Assembly: GCA_028291845.1 (NCBI GenBank)
Contig: JAQGNM010000262.1
Coordinates: forward strand, 1 to 7,886
Length of the DNA: 7,886 nt
Source of the DNA: Massilia sp.
GTDB taxonomy: Bacteria > Pseudomonadota > Gammaproteobacteria > Burkholderiales > Burkholderiaceae_D
Direction of reading: 5' to 3'
Shown: piece after piece, positions 6,819 through 7,886 of the stretch
Numbering within the stretch: position 1 is the stretch's first letter
Layout: each line of letters begins with the position of its first letter
Translations under genes and position numbers: made by a program
The notes under the pieces: model-generated
What the model saw: the letters and a program-made list of their open reading frames with translations, nothing else
Databases searched by the model: none
What the model was told of the DNA's origin: nothing

Positions 6819-7886
6819 TCAGCCGGCTTTTGCCGACGGAAGTTTGGACACCAGCCGCAGCGACACGGTCAGGCCTTCGAGCTGGTAATGCGGGCGCAGG
6901 TAAAACTTGGAGGTGTAATAACCCGGATTGCCTTCGACTTCTTCCAGCACCACCTCGGCGGCAGCGAGCGGCTTGCGTGCCTTGGTACCTTCGCTGGAAT
7001 TCTTCGGATCGCCGTCGACGTACTGGGTGATCCACTTGGTCAACCACCGCTGCATCTCGTCCTTCTCCTTGAACGAGCCGATCTTGTCGCGCACGATGCA
7101 TTTGAGATAGTGCGCAAAGCGGCAAGTTGCGAACAGGTAGGGCAGGCGCGCGGCCAGGTTGGCGTTGGCGGTGGCGTCCGGATCGTCGTACTCGGCCGGC
7201 TTGTGCAGCGACTGGGCGCCCAGGAAGGCGGCGAAGTCGGTATTCTTCTTGTGGATCAGCGGCATGAAGCCGTTGGCGGCCAGCTCGGCCTCGCGGCGGT
7301 CGGAGATCGCGATCTCGGTCGGGCACTGCATGTCGACGCCGCCGTCGTCCGTCGGGAACGAGTGCACCGGCAAACCTTCGACCGCACCGCCAGACTCGAT
7401 ACCGCGAATGCGCGAGCACCAGCCGTATTCCTTGAACGAGCGGTTGATGTTCACCGCCATGGCGTAGGCCGCGTTAGCCCACGTGTAGTTCTTGCTGCCA
7501 GGCGCCGAGGTATCTTCCTCGAAATCAAACGCTTCGACCGGGTCAGTCTTGGCGCCGTATGGCTGGCGCGCGAGGTAACGCGGCATTGCAAGGCCGACGT
7601 AGCGCGAATCTTCCGATTCGCGGAACGAGCGCCATGCGGCGTGTTCCGGGGTCTGGAAAATCTTGGTCAGGTCGCGCGGATTGGCCAGCTCTTGCCACGA
7701 GTCCATCAGCATCACGGATGGCGCAGCAGCGGAGATGAATGGCGCGTGGGCGGCAGCAGCCACTTTGGCCATGCTCGACAGCAGCTCGACATCCGGTGCG
7801 CTGTTATCGAAATAGTAGTCGGCCACGATGGCGCCGAATGGCTCGCCGCCGAACTGGCCGAATTCTTCCTCGTACATCTTCTTGAA
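6819..7886 (-). CDS. tssC: TssC, large T6SS sheath subunit (C-terminal part; 5' end outside window)
   Basis: Large subunit of the contractile sheath (VipB/HsiC1/ImpD family), pairing with TssB to form a helical sheath around the Hcp tube in the cytoplasm. About 355 C-terminal residues are present, roughly 70% of a typical 490-500 residue TssC. The frame is open through the right edge (FKKMYEEEFGQFGG), so the ATG at 7877 is internal and not a start. Recognisable stretches include GAIVADYYFDN near the edge, SFKEYGWCSRIRGIESGGAV, FPTDDGGVDMQCPTEIAISD, GFMPLIHKKNTDFAAFLGAQ and RFAHYLKCIVRDKIGSF. The C-terminus is SKLPSAKAG followed by TGA. The N-terminal residues that join TssB, and the ClpV-binding helix known in VipB-type proteins, are off the window. 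hcp begins 56 bases downstream. Confidence 0.97.
   Translation of the reverse strand, partial: FKKMYEEEFGQFGGEPFGAIVADYYFDNSAPDVELLSSMAKVAAAAHAPFISAAAPSVMLMDSWQELANPRDLTKIFQTPEHAAWRSFRESEDSRYVGLAMPRYLARQPYGAKTDPVEAFDFEEDTSAPGSKNYTWANAAYAMAVNINRSFKEYGWCSRIRGIESGGAVEGLPVHSFPTDDGGVDMQCPTEIAISDRREAELAANGFMPLIHKKNTDFAAFLGAQSLHKPAEYDDPDATANANLAARLPYLFATCRFAHYLKCIVRDKIGSFKEKDEMQRWLTKWITQYVDGDPKNSSEGTKARKPLAAAEVVLEEVEGNPGYYTSKFYLRPHYQLEGLTVSLRLVSKLPSAKAG

Noticed and set aside
1..7886. tRNA, rRNA, CRISPR arrays, insertion sequences, effector/immunity modules or an unknown system hidden between genes.
   Set aside because: Coding density is close to complete, the gaps are 19, 79 and 56 bases, and no cloverleaf, spaced repeat array, transposase or terminal repeats were seen. 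All seven genes belong to known T6SS families.

Overview
The window is an internal slice of a type VI secretion system (T6SS) structural gene cluster. Every gene I can support is on the minus strand, so transcription runs from right to left. In transcription order they are tssC (C-terminal part, cut by the right edge), hcp/tssD, tagJ (impE/hsiE1), tssE, tssF, tssG and clpV/tssH (cut by the left edge before its second Walker A motif). This is the same order as the core of the Pseudomonas aeruginosa H1-T6SS (hsiC1, hcp1, hsiE1, hsiF1, hsiG1, hsiH1, clpV1), and Hcp and the ClpV N-domain resemble the proteins of that system closely.

Organism: the DNA is strongly GC-rich, and TTA, CTA and TCA codons are so rare that long open frames appear opposite the real genes. 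The proteins look like those of a GC-rich Gram-negative proteobacterium. Betaproteobacteria, perhaps Oxalobacteraceae (Massilia/Duganella/Janthinobacterium type), is my best guess from general protein character and is not demonstrated.

Layout from right to left. 6819-7886: C-terminal ~355 residues of the large sheath subunit TssC. 6763-6818: short gap with a small GC-rich hairpin, an AT-rich patch and the strong hcp ribosome binding site. 6256-6762: hcp, the inner tube. 6177-6255: gap with a perfect 12-bp hairpin. 5343-6176: tagJ. 4838-5350: tssE. 2967-4841: tssF. 1939-2982: tssG. tagJ, tssE, tssF and tssG overlap in series by 8, 4 and 16 bases, which suggests translational coupling. 1920-1938: a 19-base gap. 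1-1919: clpV, first 639 codons. No stretch over 100 bases lacks a gene.

The genes form one machine. TssC (with TssB, off the right edge) makes the contractile sheath around the Hcp tube. TssE, TssF and TssG belong to the baseplate that starts sheath and tube assembly. ClpV disassembles contracted sheaths, and TagJ is an accessory protein of the sheath/ClpV recycling step. The membrane complex (TssJLM), TssK, TssA, VgrG, PAAR, effectors and immunity genes are not in the window.

I found no undescribed system. The points worth a second look are at the RNA level: structured gaps on both sides of hcp, the chain of overlapping baseplate genes, and a shared leader sequence before tagJ and clpV.
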